Shown one piece after another: positions 56,942 through 64,000 of a stretch of 64,000 nt of DNA. The position numbers were made by a program, and so were the translations under genes. Position 1 is the first letter of the stretch, and each line of letters opens with the position of its first letter. This DNA comes from Streptomyces californicus (GTDB lineage Bacteria > Actinomycetota > Actinomycetes > Streptomycetales > Streptomycetaceae), in contig NZ_JNZZ01000002.1 of assembly GCF_000717645.1 (NCBI RefSeq), positions 1 to 64,000 on the forward strand, given 5' to 3'. Under the pieces are notes generated by a model that was not told the origin of the DNA, made no database searches, and saw nothing but the letters and a program-made list of their open reading frames with translations.

Positions 56942-57514
56942 ATGGATGAGGAGTTCCGTTCACTCATGGACCGGCTGGAGCCCGAGTCGGCCGGGTCGCC
57001 GCAGTACGCACGCCTCGTCGCCGCCGAGGACCCGGAGGAGCTGGCCCGGGTCCTGGTGGAACCGCACCAGCCGCTGTGGGCCCGGGAGATGGCCGCCTTC
57101 CGGCTCGGGTGCGCGGGGGACCGGCGGGCCTTCGAGGCGCTGGTGCTCCTGCTCAACCACCGCGACCCGGAGCGCTGCGTCTCCGCCGCGTACGCCCTGT
57201 ACCTCCTGGACGACCCGCGTACGCCGCGCGCGGCAGCCGCGCTCGCCACCAACGCCTTGCGCACCGCGTACGCCCTCCACCCGGTGCGCCTGCTCACCGA
57301 CCTGCGGGCCCCCGAGTCGGTCCCCGCCCTGGTGGAGACCCTCAGCCGGCTGCTGGCCCCCGGCGAGCCCCACTGGCGCGTCGCCCTCGCCTGCGTGGAG
57401 GGCCTCGGCAGGCTCGCCGACGAACAGGCCCGCCCGGTCCTCACGGCGGCGCTCCCGCACCCCCGCATCGGCGCGGCCGCGGCGGCGGCGCTCAGCCGGC
57501 TGCCGGGGGAGTGA
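56942..57514 (+). CDS. HEAT-repeat protein
   Basis: 190 residues of alpha-helical HEAT-like repeats, each about 30 residues (LWAREMAAFRLGCAGDRRAFEALVLLL, CVSAAYALYLLDDPRTPRAAAALA, HWRVALACVEGLGRLADEQARPVLTAAL). No catalytic motif is seen; such proteins act as scaffolds. Similar Streptomyces genes are often labelled adenylosuccinate lyase without support, and no lyase signature exists here. ATG 56942 is 7 nt after TACGCT, consistent with leaderless transcription; an upstream ATG at 56873 is less likely. Confidence 0.75.
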   Translation: MDEEFRSLMDRLEPESAGSPQYARLVAAEDPEELARVLVEPHQPLWAREMAAFRLGCAGDRRAFEALVLLLNHRDPERCVSAAYALYLLDDPRTPRAAAALATNALRTAYALHPVRLLTDLRAPESVPALVETLSRLLAPGEPHWRVALACVEGLGRLADEQARPVLTAALPHPRIGAAAAAALSRLPGE

Positions 57515-57735
57515 GCGGAGGGGGCGTGCGCCGGTCGCCGGGGGGGGGCGTGGGTGGAGGGGCCGGGCGGGCTCGGGCTGCCGGGGAGTGAGCGCGGGCC
57601 GCCCCCGCACCCGGAGAGGAACCCGGCTGCGGGGGCGGCCCGTTCGGGGCGGACAACCCCTCGGCTCGGACGGCCCTCCGGCTCGGAAGGGCCCTTCGGC
57701 TCGGGAGAGCCGTTCGGCTCAGGCGGTGTCTCGGC

Positions 57736-59322
57736 TCAGGGGCGGAAGCCGAGGAGGCCGTGCAGTCGACTGCCCTCGCTGTTGTCCACCGACTGGGCCG
57801 CCGCCTTCTCGGCCGGCAGCGGCTTCGGCTCCGGAAGGGCGGCGCAGACCGCGTCCGCCTCGCCCCGGCCGCGCGGGACGGTCCCGTCGGTCAGATAGGC
57901 CGTCAGATGCTTGTCCAGGCAGGCGTTGCCGCTCAGCGTGATGCCGTGGTTGCCGCCGCCCTCCTCCACGACGAGGCTGGAGCCCTTCAGCTTGCGGTGC
58001 ATGCTGACCGCGCCGCCGTAGGGGGTCGCCGCGTCGTCGGTGGCCTGGAAGATGAGCGCCGGGGGCAGCTGCCGGTTGTTCACCGGGAGCGGGCGCAGCG
58101 GTGGCACCGGCCAGTCCGCGCACGGCGCGTTGTACCAGGTGTTGTTCCAGGTCATGAACGGCGCCTTCTTGTGGATGCGCCGGCTGTCGTTGCGCCAGGT
58201 GCTCCAGTGCTCGGGCCAGCCGGCGTCACGGCACTGGACGGCGGTGTAGACCGAGTAGCCGTTGTCGCCGCTCGCGTCGGTCGCGCCGAAGTTCTCGTAC
58301 ACCTCGACCAGCGCCTCGGCGTCCCGGTCCTTCACGTACGCGGCGAACGCCTCGGCGAGATACGGCCAGTAGCCGTTGTAGTAGCCACCGGGCAGGAAGG
58401 TGTCCTCCAGTTCGCTCGCGCCGACCGTGCCGCCCGCGGGCTCGCGCGCCACGTCCGCCCGCATCCGGTACCAGGCGGCCTCGACGCGGGCCGGGTCGGT
58501 GCCCAGGCCGTACGCGGCGTCGTTCTTCGCGACCCAGGCGGCGAACGCCTTGTGCCGGTCGTCGAAGGCGTGGTCCTGGCCGAGGTTGCCCTCGTACCAG
58601 ACGTCGTCCGGATCGACGACGGAGTCCAGGACCAGGCGGCGCACCCGCTCCGGGTGGAGCTTGGCGTAGACCGCGCCGAGGTAGGTGCCGTAGGAGTAGC
58701 CGAAGTAGTTGATCTGCCGCGAGCCCAGCGCCCGGCGGATCACGTCGAGGTCCTCGGCCGCGCTGACCGTGTCCATGTACGGCAGCACGTCGCCGTGCTT
58801 CTCGCCGCAGGCACGGGCGAACGCCTTGGCCCGGTCCCGGTTGACCCGCTCGGCCCGGTACGAGGTGGGCACCGTGTCCGGACGCACCGGGTCGAAGTGG
58901 CCGGGCACGCAGTTCAGCGCCGGAGTGCTCGTGCCGACCCCGCGCGGGTCGAAACCGATCACGTCGTACTGGGCCGCCACCTTCTTCGGCAGCGACGAGG
59001 CCACGAATCCGGCCATGGACAGACCGCTGCCGCCCGGTCCGCCCGGGTTGACCAGCAGCGGCCCCTGGGACTTCTTCGCGGTGTGCGGAACGCGGGACAG
59101 GGCGAGCGTGATCTGGCGGCCGGAGGGGCGGCGGTGGTCCAGCGGGGCGCGGACCTTCGCGCACTGGAGCCTCGGGGAGCTCTCGGTGGGGCAGTCGGTC
59201 CACTTCAGCTTCGGGGCGGGCGGCGCGCTCGCGGCGGTGGCGGCGGCCGGACCGGGCGCGGCGGTCAGCAGACCGGCGACGGTCGCACCGACGGCGACCA
59301 GAATTCCTGCACGTTTCGTCAT
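57736..59322 (-). CDS. Secreted alpha/beta hydrolase, tripeptidyl aminopeptidase (SlpD/E, TAP) family
   Basis: 528 residues. A signal peptide (MTKRAGILVAVGATVAGLLTAAPGPAAA) is followed by the TAP-family hydrolase: LVNPGGPGGSG (oxyanion), GFDPRGVGTSTP, nucleophile GYSYGTYLG, and a C-terminal TAP-like domain with acid (FQATDDAATP) and His (GGGNHGITLSG). Members are exported peptidases releasing N-terminal tripeptides or single residues. Several Cys suggest disulfides outside the cell. The preceding 220-bp gap contains GAAGGGCCCTTC and GGCTCGG-rich repeats, possibly a terminator shared with the converging HEAT gene. Confidence 0.9.
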   Translation of the reverse strand: MTKRAGILVAVGATVAGLLTAAPGPAAATAASAPPAPKLKWTDCPTESSPRLQCAKVRAPLDHRRPSGRQITLALSRVPHTAKKSQGPLLVNPGGPGGSGLSMAGFVASSLPKKVAAQYDVIGFDPRGVGTSTPALNCVPGHFDPVRPDTVPTSYRAERVNRDRAKAFARACGEKHGDVLPYMDTVSAAEDLDVIRRALGSRQINYFGYSYGTYLGAVYAKLHPERVRRLVLDSVVDPDDVWYEGNLGQDHAFDDRHKAFAAWVAKNDAAYGLGTDPARVEAAWYRMRADVAREPAGGTVGASELEDTFLPGGYYNGYWPYLAEAFAAYVKDRDAEALVEVYENFGATDASGDNGYSVYTAVQCRDAGWPEHWSTWRNDSRRIHKKAPFMTWNNTWYNAPCADWPVPPLRPLPVNNRQLPPALIFQATDDAATPYGGAVSMHRKLKGSSLVVEEGGGNHGITLSGNACLDKHLTAYLTDGTVPRGRGEADAVCAALPEPKPLPAEKAAAQSVDNSEGSRLHGLLGFRP

Positions 59323-59546
59323 GGGGCCTCCCGGAGTGGCGGGACGCGGCGCCGGATCACCGGTCCCCGCCGCATGCTCCCCGAATCGCGGGGCGGAAGG
59401 GCCCGTTCCGCGCGGATTCGACCCGTACGGTCACGCCATCGGCCGCACGAGCCGAGCCGCCCCGGGGCTCGTGCCCGGTCCCTTCTCGCGGCGGTGGCAC
59501 CGATCGCGCAGGCCCGCGGTACGCCCCGGACCCTCTCGTCGAGTCG

Positions 59547-60587
59547 TCAGAGCAGGGTCAGCTGGGTCGGGCCGGACTCCGGGGTGGCGGCCGGCTCGGA
59601 CGGAGCCGGGGGGATACGGCGCGCCTCGCCGCGGTGGGCGGGGCCGATCCCGTACGCGTCCGCCAACTCGTGCACCTGACGGGTGATCCGGCGCTGGTAC
59701 CAGGTGGGGGCGTACGCCCCGCCCGCGTACATCCGCTCGTAGCGCTCCACCAGCCGCGGGTGGTGCTGCCCCAGCCAGTGCAGGTACCACTCGCGCGCGC
59801 CGGGGCGCAGATGCAGGACGAGCGGGGTCACCGAGGTGGCCCCCGCGTCCGCGATGGCCGCGACGGTGGCCCGCAACTGCTCCGGGCGGTCGCCGAGGAA
59901 GGGGATGACCGGGGCCATGAGGACCGAACAGCCGATCCCGGCGTCGGTGAGGGCGCGCACCACGTCCAGCCGCCGCTCGGGGGCGGGGGTGCCCGGCTCG
60001 ACCGTGCGCCACAGCTCCCGGTCGGTGAAGCCCACGGAGACCGAGACCCCGACCTCGGCCACCTCGGCGGCCCGGCGCAGCAGATCCAGGTCGCGCAGGA
60101 TCAGCGTGCCCTTGGTCAGGATGGAGAACGGGTTCGCCCGGTCGCGGAGGGCGGAGATGATCCCCGGCATGAGCCGGTACTTCCCCTCCGCCCGCTGGTA
60201 GCAGTCGACGTTCGTCCCCATGGCGATGTGCTCGCCCCGCCAGTGCCGGGAGGCCAGCTCGCGCTGGAGCAGCTCGGCGGCGTTGGTCTTGACGACGATC
60301 TGCGAGTCGAACCCGATGCCGGTGTCCAGGTCCAGATAGCTGTGGGTCTTGCGGGCGAAGCAGTACACGCAGGCGTGCGTGCAGCCCCGGTAGGGGTTCA
60401 CCGTCCATTCGAACGGCATCCGCGAGGCCCCGGGCACCCGGTTCAGGATCGAACGGGCCCGGATCTCGTGGAAGGTGATGCCTCGGAATTCGGGGGTGTC
60501 GAACGTGCGCGTGGTCACCGCGTCCGCGGCGAAGAGCGCGCTGTTCCCGGCCGTCGAGTTCTTCTCGACCAGATTGTCCCAGCGCAT
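59547..60587 (-). CDS. Rv2578c-family radical SAM protein
   Basis: 346 residues. The radical SAM cluster motif is YRGCTHACVYCFAR (CxxxCxYC-type), followed by SPL/Rv2578c-type segments (VVKTNAAELLQREL, MGTNVDCYQRAEGKYRLMPGI, ILTKGTLILRDLDLL, VSVSVGFTD). It belongs to the actinobacterial group related to spore photoproduct lyase-like proteins; the reaction is unknown. ATG 60587 is 5 nt after GAGGAGG. It appears to be a single-gene unit. Confidence 0.9.
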   Translation of the reverse strand: MRWDNLVEKNSTAGNSALFAADAVTTRTFDTPEFRGITFHEIRARSILNRVPGASRMPFEWTVNPYRGCTHACVYCFARKTHSYLDLDTGIGFDSQIVVKTNAAELLQRELASRHWRGEHIAMGTNVDCYQRAEGKYRLMPGIISALRDRANPFSILTKGTLILRDLDLLRRAAEVAEVGVSVSVGFTDRELWRTVEPGTPAPERRLDVVRALTDAGIGCSVLMAPVIPFLGDRPEQLRATVAAIADAGATSVTPLVLHLRPGAREWYLHWLGQHHPRLVERYERMYAGGAYAPTWYQRRITRQVHELADAYGIGPAHRGEARRIPPAPSEPAATPESGPTQLTLL

Positions 60588-60746
60588 GGACGCCTCCTCG
60601 GTTGCACTCCTCGCAGAATAGAACATGTGTTCCCATGATCGTGCGGAACGGCCCGCCGGGCGTGTGCGCGGGACGCGTGGGGTGGACCGCGGTGCGAGAC
60701 TTCCGGCATGGACATGGGGCGTGAGTCGCGGTGGGAGAAGGGCGCG

Positions 60747-60962
60747 ATGACGGTGGAGATCGTCTTCGCCCTGGTGACCGCGGCCGTCCTCGCGGCGGCG
60801 GTCTTCGCCGTGGCCCTGGCCCTCTCGCTCGTTCTCGGCCTCTCCGCGGCGGCGTCCGAAGGCGTGCGGACGGCCGGAGCCCTGGTGGGAGCGGCTGCCG
60901 GAGCGGTGCGTCCGGTGCGGGTGCTGTACCGCTTCGACGCGGAGCGCCGCAAAGGCCACTGA
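60747..60962 (+). CDS. Small membrane protein
   Basis: 71 residues. One long hydrophobic stretch from MTVEIVFALVTAAVLAAAVFAVALALSLVLGL spans the membrane, followed by an Ala/Gly segment and a basic tail (YRFDAERRKGH). No family is recognised. I start at ATG 60747 because GAAGG lies 5 nt before it; an upstream ATG at 60708 is possible. It may be a non-conserved hypothetical. Confidence 0.5.
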   Translation: MTVEIVFALVTAAVLAAAVFAVALALSLVLGLSAAASEGVRTAGALVGAAAGAVRPVRVLYRFDAERRKGH

Positions 60963-61069
60963 CGGCCGGCGGCCCCGGACGGCGGTGTCCTCGGTGAACG
61001 GAGGGCCACGGCCGTAGGGGCTAGCGTGTCATCGCCCACGAACCGCGATGCGACCCGGAGGTCCCGCCC

Positions 61070-61462
61070 ATGGCCGGCAAGTTCACCGAACTCGCGATCG
61101 ACTGCGCCGACCCCGCCGCACTCGCCCGCTTCTGGTGCGCGGTCCTCGACTACGAGGTGCTGGAGGAGGACGAGGAAGAGGGCGTCGTCAGCATCGGCTC
61201 GCCCGCCGTGCCCGAGGGGAAGAGCCGGCCGGGGCCGGTACCGCCGACGCTGACCTTCGCCCGCGTCCCCGAGGGGAAGACCGTCAAGAACCGCCTCCAC
61301 ATCGACATCAACCCCACCGACCGCGAGCAGGCCGATGAGGTCGAACGGCTGCTCGCCCTCGGCGCCCGCCGCGCCGACGTCGGCCAGGGCGAGACACGCT
61401 GGACCGTCCTCACCGACCCCGAGGGCAACGAATTCTGCGTCCTCGCGACCCGCTGCCCCTGA
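61070..61462 (+). CDS. VOC (glyoxalase/bleomycin resistance-like) family protein
   Basis: 130 residues. FTELAIDCADPAALARFWCAVLDYEV opens the first beta-alpha-beta-beta-beta module, and LHIDINPTDREQADEVERLLALGAR with LTDPEGNEFCVL forms the second, as in Streptomyces VOC proteins. Function is unknown; possible metal ligands are a His in RLHIDI and the Glu in GNEFC. A TAGCGT box at 61022 may be the -10 of its promoter. Confidence 0.85.
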   Translation: MAGKFTELAIDCADPAALARFWCAVLDYEVLEEDEEEGVVSIGSPAVPEGKSRPGPVPPTLTFARVPEGKTVKNRLHIDINPTDREQADEVERLLALGARRADVGQGETRWTVLTDPEGNEFCVLATRCP

Positions 61463-61550
61463 CCCCGCACCACCCCCGATTTTGAGCGGTCGTACCCGAG
61501 GTGGTTGGCTCAGCACACCCCCCGAACCACGGATTGCTGGAGGAACAGCC

Positions 61551-61994
61551 ATGGCGCAGGTCGAGGCGACGACGGAGCGGATCATCGCGGCGGACGCGGA
61601 CACGGTGTTCGACGCGCTGGCCGACTACAAGGACGTCCGCGGCAAGGTGCTGACCGGGCACTTCAGCGAGTACGAGGTCCGGGAGGGCGGCGACGGCGAG
61701 GGCACGCTCGTCCACTGGAAGCTCCAGGCGACCAGCAAGCGCGTCCGCGACTGCCTGCTGGAGGTCAGCGAGCCGACCGACGGGCAGCTCGTCGAGAAGG
61801 ACCGCAACTCCTCCATGGTCACCACCTGGACCGTCACGCCGGCCGGCGAGGGCAGGTCCAAGGTCGTCGTCGTCACGGTCTGGGACGGCGCGAGCGGCAT
61901 CGGCGGGTTCTTCGAGCGCACCTTCGCGCCCAAGGGCCTCGGCCGGATCTACGACGAGCTGCTCCAGAACCTCGCCACCGAGGTCGAGAAGTAA
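61551..61994 (+). CDS. SRPBCC (START-like) family protein
   Basis: 147 residues, polyketide-cyclase/START-like fold. ATTERIIAADADTVFDALADYKDVRGKVL, WKLQATSKRVRDCLLEV and the final helix GLGRIYDELLQNLATEVEK fit the family of ligand-binding SRPBCC proteins. No enzyme activity can be read. ATG 61551 has GGAGGA 6-7 nt upstream. A strong terminator follows. Confidence 0.87.
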   Translation: MAQVEATTERIIAADADTVFDALADYKDVRGKVLTGHFSEYEVREGGDGEGTLVHWKLQATSKRVRDCLLEVSEPTDGQLVEKDRNSSMVTTWTVTPAGEGRSKVVVVTVWDGASGIGGFFERTFAPKGLGRIYDELLQNLATEVEK

Positions 61995-62006
61995 CTCCCC
62001 TCTTCC

Positions 62007-62040
62007 GCACCGGAGGCCGGTCTTCACGGGCCTCCGGTGC
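62007..62040 (+). terminator. 12-bp perfect stem-loop after the SRPBCC gene
   Basis: GCACCGGAGGCC (62007-62018) and GGCCTCCGGTGC (62029-62040) pair without mismatch around a 10-nt loop, 12 bp after the stop codon. Confidence 0.8.
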
Positions 62041-62260
62041 GTGCCCGCCCCGGCCTCCGGTCAACGAGGCCGCGCCTTTCGGTGCGGGGCCGGCCTCACC
62101 GGAACGGGTGGTCTTCCACAGCGGCCGGTTGTGCGCGGTAGTGGCTCCCACCATGGCTTAAGCCCTTTGTGCGCTCCGCGTACGCCCCTCGTCACGTTTG
62201 CCCCGCCTTGCCGCGCGGTGCGACAAATGGGCGGCGCAGGTGCGACGAGGGGAGCGGTAC

Positions 62261-64000
62261 GTGGTGGGCGGGATCACGCTGGTGAAGGACGAGCCCGACG
62301 GGCCTGGCCGGGAGGGACCGGACGAGACGGGGCCGGGCGGGTCGGCGGAACCCGGGGGTCCGGCTTCGCACGGTTCGGCTGCGGGCGCCCCCGTCCCGGA
62401 CGGCTCGACCGCCACGGTCGAATCCCTCGCCGTACCGCCCCCGCCGCTCCCGGGAGCCGGACCCGGGCCGGACGCGGCGGAGATCAGCCCCCGCAAAATC
62501 CGCATGGTCTTCCTCGGGCTGATGCTCACCCTGCTGCTCGCGGCGCTCGACCAGATGATCGTCGCCACCGCCCTGCCGAAGATCGTCGGTGAGCTGCACG
62601 GCCTGGAGAAGATGTCCTGGGCGGTCACCGCCTACCTGCTCGCCTCGACGATCGTCCTGCCGCTCTACGGCAAGCTCGGCGATCTCTTCGGCCGCAAGGG
62701 CGTCTTCCAGTTCGCCATCATCGTTTTCATCATCGGCTCCGCCCTCGCGGGCTGGTCGCGCACCATGGACGAACTGATCGCCTTCCGCGCCCTCCAGGGC
62801 ATCGGCGGCGGCGGTCTGATGATCGGTGTGCAGGCGATCATCGCGGACATCGTCCCGGCCCGGGAGCGCGGCCGGTACATGGGCCTCATCGGCGCGGTCT
62901 TCGGCCTCGCCTCGGTCGCAGGACCGCTGCTCGGCGGCTTCTTCACCGACCACGCCTCCTGGCGCTGGTGCTTCTACATCAACGTCCCCTTCGGCCTGGT
63001 CACCCTGGCCGTCATCGCGGTCGTCCTCAAGCTGCCCCGGCCCGCCGCCCGGCCCCGCCTCGACGTCCTGGGCGCCGCCCTGCTCGCCGTCGCCTCCACC
63101 TGTCTGGTGCTGGTGACCAGTTGGGGCGGCACCGAGTACGACTGGACCTCGGGCACCATCCTGGGCCTCTCGGCGGGCGCGGTCGCCTCCACCGTGCTGT
63201 TCGTCGCCGCCGAGCGACGGGCCGCAGAACCGATCATTCCGCTCAGGCTCTTCCGTGACTCCGTCTTCAACGTCACCGGCCTGGTCGGCGCGGTCCTCGG
63301 CGTCGCGCTCTTCGGCGCGGCCAGCTATCTGCCCACCTATCTCCAGATGGTCGACGGGGTCAGCGCCACCGAGTCCGGGCTGCTGATGCTCCCGATGATG
63401 ATGGGCATCGTCGGCGGCTCCATCGTCTCCGGCCAGCTCATCACCCGTACCGGCCGCTACCGGATCTACCCGATCGTCGGCAGCGCCGTCTCCGTCGTCG
63501 GCATGGCCCTGCTCTCGCTGCTGGAGGCGGACACCTCCGTCCTGGCGTACAGCTTCTACCAGGCGGTCCTCGGCATCGGCATCGGGCTGGTGATGTCGGT
63601 ACTGGTGCTCGCCGTGCAGAACTCCGTACGCCCCTCGGACCTCGGCACCGCCACCAGCGCCAACAACTACTTCCGGCAGATCGGCGGCAGCGTCGGCGCG
63701 GCCATCTTCGGAACGCTGTTCGCCGGACGGCTCTCCGACGCGCTCGGTGAGCGGCTGCCCACGGGAGCCGAACTGCCCGACCCGGCGTCGATCACCCCGC
63801 AGATCGTCCACGCGATGGAACCCGCGCTGCGCGACGCCTACATCCAGGCGTACGTGGACGCGATGCCGCGCATCTTCCTCTACCTCGTGCCGGTGCTCGT
63901 GCTCGGCCTCGTCCTCGCCTTCTTCCTCAAGGAGAAACCGCTGGTGTCCCACCACAGCCCCGAAGCCGCCGCCGAGACCACGATGCCGATCCCCGCCGCC
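62261..64000 (+). CDS. MFS transporter, DHA2 (EmrB/QacA) family, C-terminus beyond window
   Basis: 580 codons are visible and the frame is still open at the right edge. About 85 Pro/Gly-rich residues precede the first helix (RMVFLGLMLTLLLAALDQMIVATALPKI), which carries the DHA2 motif D1 region. LYGKLGDLFGRKGVF is motif A and VPARERGRYMGLIGAVFGLASVAGPLLGGFF is motif C of drug:H+ antiporters. About fourteen helices fit the EmrB/QacA class. GTG 62261 is 6 nt after GGGGAG. It exports drugs or metabolites; no regulator gene is adjacent in the window. Confidence 0.9.
   Translation, partial: MVGGITLVKDEPDGPGREGPDETGPGGSAEPGGPASHGSAAGAPVPDGSTATVESLAVPPPPLPGAGPGPDAAEISPRKIRMVFLGLMLTLLLAALDQMIVATALPKIVGELHGLEKMSWAVTAYLLASTIVLPLYGKLGDLFGRKGVFQFAIIVFIIGSALAGWSRTMDELIAFRALQGIGGGGLMIGVQAIIADIVPARERGRYMGLIGAVFGLASVAGPLLGGFFTDHASWRWCFYINVPFGLVTLAVIAVVLKLPRPAARPRLDVLGAALLAVASTCLVLVTSWGGTEYDWTSGTILGLSAGAVASTVLFVAAERRAAEPIIPLRLFRDSVFNVTGLVGAVLGVALFGAASYLPTYLQMVDGVSATESGLLMLPMMMGIVGGSIVSGQLITRTGRYRIYPIVGSAVSVVGMALLSLLEADTSVLAYSFYQAVLGIGIGLVMSVLVLAVQNSVRPSDLGTATSANNYFRQIGGSVGAAIFGTLFAGRLSDALGERLPTGAELPDPASITPQIVHAMEPALRDAYIQAYVDAMPRIFLYLVPVLVLGLVLAFFLKEKPLVSHHSPEAAAETTMPIPAA

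Noticed and set aside
60747..60962. Part of a toxin or holin system
   Set aside because: A single hydrophobic helix with a basic tail is not diagnostic, and no partner gene is adjacent.

Overview
The window is high-GC actinomycete chromosome, almost certainly Streptomyces. Evidence: very high GC at third codon positions, frequent GTG starts, ATGA/GTGA stop-start overlaps, several TANNNT boxes 6-7 nt before start codons (leaderless promoters), and a syntenic block of ccr, ethylmalonyl-CoA mutase, malyl-CoA lyase, MaoC, acyl-CoA dehydrogenase, psd and pssA typical of streptomycetes. About 56 protein genes are supported. I see no tRNA, rRNA, IS element or CRISPR array.

Region 1 (1-25.1 kb) is accessory. 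The 5' end of etfB (minus) faces a TetR regulator and a DUF35 zinc-ribbon gene (plus). From 25.06 kb down to 1.54 kb every gene lies on the minus strand: a LuxR-type regulator, a crotonase, an ABC exporter pair, then a tightly overlapping operon of KAS II-like, CoA-transferase, two KAS III, two SDR, two odd KAS II-like, a pseudo-SDR/SDR fusion, another SDR, a CocE/S15 hydrolase, an acyl-CoA ligase and a crotonase. A separate sub-operon follows (alpha/beta hydrolase, GbsR-like regulator, amidohydrolase, DJ-1/PfpI). This looks like a polyketide/fatty-acid-like pathway with no carrier protein and no acyltransferase gene in view. I do not recognise its product, and it is the best candidate here for an undescribed system.

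Region 2 (25.1-43.8 kb) is mixed housekeeping and accessory DNA: a frameshifted inositol-monophosphatase gene, an FAD oxidoreductase, a ThrE-type exporter, a macrodomain protein, the alkylation-repair pair AlkA/Ogt, a TMEM165/GDT1 transporter behind a yybP-ykoY (Mn2+) riboswitch, a ferredoxin-like protein, a VapB-like protein, a streptothricin-acetyltransferase-like GNAT, Nudix, glycerate kinase, a Ser/Thr kinase fused to a substrate-binding domain with a lipoprotein beside it, and a three-gene operon of methyltransferase, DUF1796 and PIG-L deacetylase.

Region 3 (43.8-57.5 kb) is the ethylmalonyl-CoA block: pssA, psd, acyl-CoA dehydrogenase, mesaconyl-CoA hydratase-like MaoC, malyl-CoA lyase, ethylmalonyl-CoA mutase and crotonyl-CoA carboxylase/reductase, then a GNAT, a membrane Mrr-like nuclease, a second TetR and a double-length 3-hydroxyacyl-CoA dehydrogenase. 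Region 4 (57.5-64 kb) holds an exported peptidase-like hydrolase, an Rv2578c-like radical SAM protein, small proteins and the start of a DHA2-type MFS exporter.

A regulatory thread links regions 1 and 3. The two TetR proteins are paralogues. The promoters of etfB, the DUF35 gene and ccr share one design: paired 13-bp near-palindromes related to GGCACTCAGTGCC bracket the -35 box, with a TANNNT -10 box just after the second. ETF is the electron acceptor of acyl-CoA dehydrogenases, so a common regulon for electron-transfer flavoprotein and the ethylmalonyl-CoA pathway makes sense.
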